64,000 bases of DNA from CAZHRC01 sp964533865 (GTDB lineage Bacteria > Bacillota > Clostridia > Tissierellales > Peptoniphilaceae). Where the stretch lies: positions 1 through 64,000 of the forward strand of contig CAZHRC010000009.1 in NCBI GenBank assembly GCA_964533865.1, given 5' to 3'. Within the stretch, counting starts at the first letter, position 1. Each line of letters starts with the position of its first letter. Shown piece after piece: positions 61,551 through 64,000 of the stretch. The position numbers and the translations under genes are program-made. The notes beneath the pieces are model-generated. The model had not been told where the DNA came from. It saw only the letters and a list, made by a program, of their open reading frames with translations, and searched no databases.

Positions 61551-62456
61551 ATGAATCAATACGAAGCATTATTTGAATCAGGTGGTTTTGGCACGGTTCT
61601 TTATGATGAACCGATGAAATACCATACGACATTTAAAATAGGTGGACCAGTGGATGCGATGGTATTACCCACGACTGAGGAAGAAATTCTAAAAACGGTG
61701 ATAGCCGTACGCGAGGTGGGGTTACCGCTGATGATCTTGGGCAATGGTAGCAATTTGCTCGTTAAAGATAAGGGGATCCGTGGTGTGGTGTTAAAACTGG
61801 AAAAGAATTATTCTGCTATCGACATTCAAAATACGACGATTCGCGTACAGGCGGGGGCACTGTTGTCTACGGTAGCGAAGAAGGCCATCAAAGCGGAACT
61901 GACGGGAATGGAAGAAGTTTCAGGGATTCCCGGTGCCATCGGAGGGGCGGTGACCATGAACGCTGGGGCCTACGGTGGCGAAATGAAAGACTTTGTCACT
62001 TCGGTGAGAGTCATTGATCGTTCAAACCGTATTGTGGAGATTCCGAATGAAGATATGGCTTTTCGCTACCGCAACTCACGGGTTCAAGACGAAGGGCTCA
62101 TCGTATTGAGTGCAACTCTGTCGCTAAAAAAAGGAGATCCTGCTGAGATCGCCGAAAAGTACGATGATTTTACCGACAGACGCACTTCAAAACAACCGTT
62201 GGAATACGCGAGTGCCGGTTCGACTTTTAAGAGACCAGAAGGGTATTTTGCAGGCAAACTCATCGACGATTGCGGTTTACGCGGTTTTTCATATCATGAT
62301 GCACAAGTCAGTGAAAAACACTGTGGTTTCGTGATCAACCGTGGAGAGGCGACATATGAGGACGTGGTCACCTTAATTCGCACGATACAGGACAAGGTAT
62401 TTGAAACCTATAAGGTCACCTTGGAGCCTGAGGTGCGCATTGTGGGGGATGAATGA
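61551..62456 (+). CDS. murB: UDP-N-acetylenolpyruvoylglucosamine reductase
   Basis: A 301-residue FAD enzyme that reduces the enolpyruvyl product of MurA to UDP-MurNAc. The FAD-binding LGNGSNLL, GIPGAIGGAVTMNAGAYGGE, catalytic S224 in GSTFKRP, and the C-terminal glutamate of LEPEVRIVG are in place (type II MurB). ATG 61551 has GGAGGGG 7 nt upstream; the earlier ATG at 61527 lies in a -10 hexamer. It overlaps the PHP gene by 4 bp. Confidence 0.96.
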   Translation: MNQYEALFESGGFGTVLYDEPMKYHTTFKIGGPVDAMVLPTTEEEILKTVIAVREVGLPLMILGNGSNLLVKDKGIRGVVLKLEKNYSAIDIQNTTIRVQAGALLSTVAKKAIKAELTGMEEVSGIPGAIGGAVTMNAGAYGGEMKDFVTSVRVIDRSNRIVEIPNEDMAFRYRNSRVQDEGLIVLSATLSLKKGDPAEIAEKYDDFTDRRTSKQPLEYASAGSTFKRPEGYFAGKLIDDCGLRGFSYHDAQVSEKHCGFVINRGEATYEDVVTLIRTIQDKVFETYKVTLEPEVRIVGDE

Positions 62457-63199
62457 GAGCCTTTGCGGATTGCCATACCCATACCATTTATTCAAGGCAT
62501 CATCACGGAAAAGGGACGATCCAAGAAAATGCGGAAGCCGCTTTGACAATGGGTCTTGAGGAGCTTTGGATTACCGATCACGGACCGGGTCATATCTTCT
62601 TTGGCGTAAAACGCAACCTGCTCCCTGAGATCCGTCAAGAGGTAGATCGATTAAATCGATTATACGAGGGTAAACTTAAGATTCGATTAGGCGTTGAAGC
62701 CAATGTCATGAACTACAGTGGAGATATCGATGTGAGCCCTGAGGATCGATCTTATCTTGATCGTGTAAACTGTGGGTTTCACTACGGGATTGTGCCGACG
62801 GATTTACGGAGCTTTTTCATTTTCATGGTGCTCAATCCCTTGTCGAAGATCGTGCCATCCTTAAGAAGATACGTTAGGAAACGAAATACTGATGCCCTCA
62901 TTGCGATTATAGAAACTCACTACATTGATATCATCACCCATCCGGGGGATAAAGTGGCAGTCGATATAAAACGATTAGCACTAGCTGCTCACTCCCACGG
63001 GACGGCCTTGGAGATCAATGCGAGTCACACGCATATGAACCTATCGGAAATTGAGGCATGCTTGGAAACATCAGTTGACATGGTGATCAACAGCGATGCT
63101 CATACGCCTGAACGTGTAGGTAATGTAGCCGATGGCATCGAACGGGCTGTGGCGTGCCAAGTTCCAATCACGCGATTATTAAATATCAAGGAGGACTAA
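62453..63199 (+). CDS. PHP-domain phosphoesterase-like protein
   Basis: A 248-residue PHP-fold protein (histidinol phosphatase/polymerase type). Metal residues follow the family: DCHTHT near the N terminus, ITDHGP, GVEAN, GFHYGI, THPGD, and NSDAHTPE near the C terminus. The PHP gene between murB and rapZ is a common clostridial order. Substrate unknown; members range from histidinol phosphate to nucleotide phosphatases. The ATG overlaps the murB stop by 4 bp (ATGA). Confidence 0.9.
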   Translation: MRAFADCHTHTIYSRHHHGKGTIQENAEAALTMGLEELWITDHGPGHIFFGVKRNLLPEIRQEVDRLNRLYEGKLKIRLGVEANVMNYSGDIDVSPEDRSYLDRVNCGFHYGIVPTDLRSFFIFMVLNPLSKIVPSLRRYVRKRNTDALIAIIETHYIDIITHPGDKVAVDIKRLALAAHSHGTALEINASHTHMNLSEIEACLETSVDMVINSDAHTPERVGNVADGIERAVACQVPITRLLNIKED

Positions 63200-63200
63200 C

Positions 63201-64000
63201 ATGGAAATCATTATTATAACGGGGATGTCCGGCGCGGGCAAGTCGGCGGCTCTCAATATTTTTGAAGATATGGATTACTACTGTATGGACAACTTGCCCC
63301 CTCAATTGATTAAAAACTTCGTCGATTTATCGGTGAGTTCGAACCGAGTCGTCGAGAAACTGGCAGTGGTCGTAGATATTCGTGGCGGAATGTTTTTTGA
63401 CGATTTGGTAACCGCCGTGGAAGGGTTAAAACGCTTGGACGTCTCTCTAAGCGTTTTGTTCTTGGATGCTGATGACGATGTTCTCGTTAGGCGTTATAAA
63501 GAATTGCGCCGTCCTCATCCTATGGATCGCAAAGGCAATATTAGCGAAGGGATTAGAAAAGAACGGGAAGTCCTTGACGAGATTCTCACCATTTCCGATA
63601 AGAAGATCAACACCTCAAAACTCAATCTATGGGATTTCAGAAAAATCGTCGTTCAAATGTACAGTGGTGACACCCAAGGCGATATGGTTGTTTCTCTCGT
63701 TTCCTTTGGATTTAAATACGGTATACTACAGGATGCCGATTTGATTTTTGACGTGAGATTTATTCCAAACCCATTTTATATCGCAGAGCTTAAGGAGAAA
63801 AACGGACTCATTCCAGAAGTTCGGGACTACGTTTTTTCTTTCCCAGAAACCACTGAATTCATCGAGAAGACAGTGGACCTGCTACGTTTTTTGATCCCGC
63901 ATTACGTTCATGAAGGTAAAATGTCGTTGACGGTCGGTATTGGTTGCACTGGAGGAAAACATCGCTCGTCCGCTATAGCTGTCGAGATCGCCAAGCGATT
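63201..64000 (+). CDS. rapZ: RapZ/YvcJ nucleotide-binding protein (cut by window end)
   Basis: The first 266 codons of a P-loop protein. Walker A is GMSGAGKS (8-15), followed by the DNLPPQLI segment, and the C-terminal GCTGGKHRSSAIAVEIA, all typical of RapZ/YvcJ. In E. coli RapZ binds the GlmY/GlmZ RNAs; YvcJ in Bacillus hydrolyses GTP and affects competence. GGAGGA precedes the ATG. The gene runs off the window; yvcK and whiA are expected next, but are not visible. Confidence 0.94.
   Translation, partial: MEIIIITGMSGAGKSAALNIFEDMDYYCMDNLPPQLIKNFVDLSVSSNRVVEKLAVVVDIRGGMFFDDLVTAVEGLKRLDVSLSVLFLDADDDVLVRRYKELRRPHPMDRKGNISEGIRKEREVLDEILTISDKKINTSKLNLWDFRKIVVQMYSGDTQGDMVVSLVSFGFKYGILQDADLIFDVRFIPNPFYIAELKEKNGLIPEVRDYVFSFPETTEFIEKTVDLLRFLIPHYVHEGKMSLTVGIGCTGGKHRSSAIAVEIAKR

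Noticed and set aside
1..64000. CRISPR arrays, insertion sequences, phage genes, toxin-antitoxin pairs
   Set aside because: No repeat-spacer pattern, transposase, integrase or toxin-like gene pair was seen on either strand.

Overview
The window looks like chromosomal core DNA of an anaerobic, low-to-middle GC Gram-positive bacterium of the class Clostridia (Tissierellia-like gene order). The grounds are strong GGAGG ribosome-binding sites, frequent GTG/TTG starts, a pyruvate:ferredoxin oxidoreductase, HPr kinase, SepF/YlmH, a bifunctional Rel, and murB-PHP-rapZ synteny. No genus can be named from the sequence. There is no CRISPR array, insertion sequence, phage or rRNA. Almost every gene points rightwards; only three (XdhC-like, CofE-like, 5-FCL) point left.

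Region by region. 1-170: the 3' end of a tRNA-Gly, then a complete tRNA-Arg(ACG) and a terminator. 180-3550: a small accessory-looking group with a diverged macro-domain protein, a frameshifted lipocalin/CrtC-like gene, a membrane protein fusing an isoprenylcysteine-methyltransferase-like half to an Lgt-like half, and a zinc phospholipase C-like protein. 3560-3705: a strongly structured RNA element. 3730-8712: an unknown gene coupled to ruvC, then ruvA-ruvB-queA-tgt, followed by yajC. 9100-14134: recJ-rel-dtd-MBL hydrolase. 14180-18430: aspS-tcdA-rseC-glyA. 18495-28171: der-plsY-gpsA-(HlyD-like)-yggS-sepF-ylmH-lspA-ung-rluD-yifB, a tightly packed house-keeping run. 28182-31346: an orphan PilB/GspE-type ATPase, a LysR regulator, and a convergent XdhC-like gene with its domains in reversed order.

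31570-35640: a MarR regulator and a heterodimeric ABC exporter. 35700-37493 (minus strand): 5-formyl-THF cyclo-ligase and a CofE-like ligase of unknown role. 37590-41862: ftsE-ftsX-M23 peptidase with a textbook WalR box upstream, then an S41 C-terminal processing peptidase. 41930-46789: uvrB-uvrA behind a perfect Gram-positive SOS (LexA) box. 46930-53564: a DJ-1/PfpI protein, ychF plus a 54-residue membrane protein, an SDR, an NADH oxidase-type flavoprotein behind two inverted repeats, and an M24 aminopeptidase P with a long leader. 53566-64000: uvrC, hprK, nifJ (PFOR), folC, murB, a PHP hydrolase, and rapZ cut by the window end.

Taken together these genes serve recombination and repair (ruvABC, recJ, uvrABC, ung), tRNA modification and charging (queA/tgt, tcdA, dtd, aspS), the stringent response, envelope growth and division (sepF, ftsEX-M23, plsY, lspA, murB, ctpA), and central anaerobic carbon metabolism and its control (nifJ, hprK, rapZ). 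The most novel material is the 0.6-3.7 kb stretch (fusion enzyme plus structured RNA), the orphan secretion ATPase, the permuted XdhC-like protein and the CofE homologue. Promoter and operator calls rest on consensus matching by eye.
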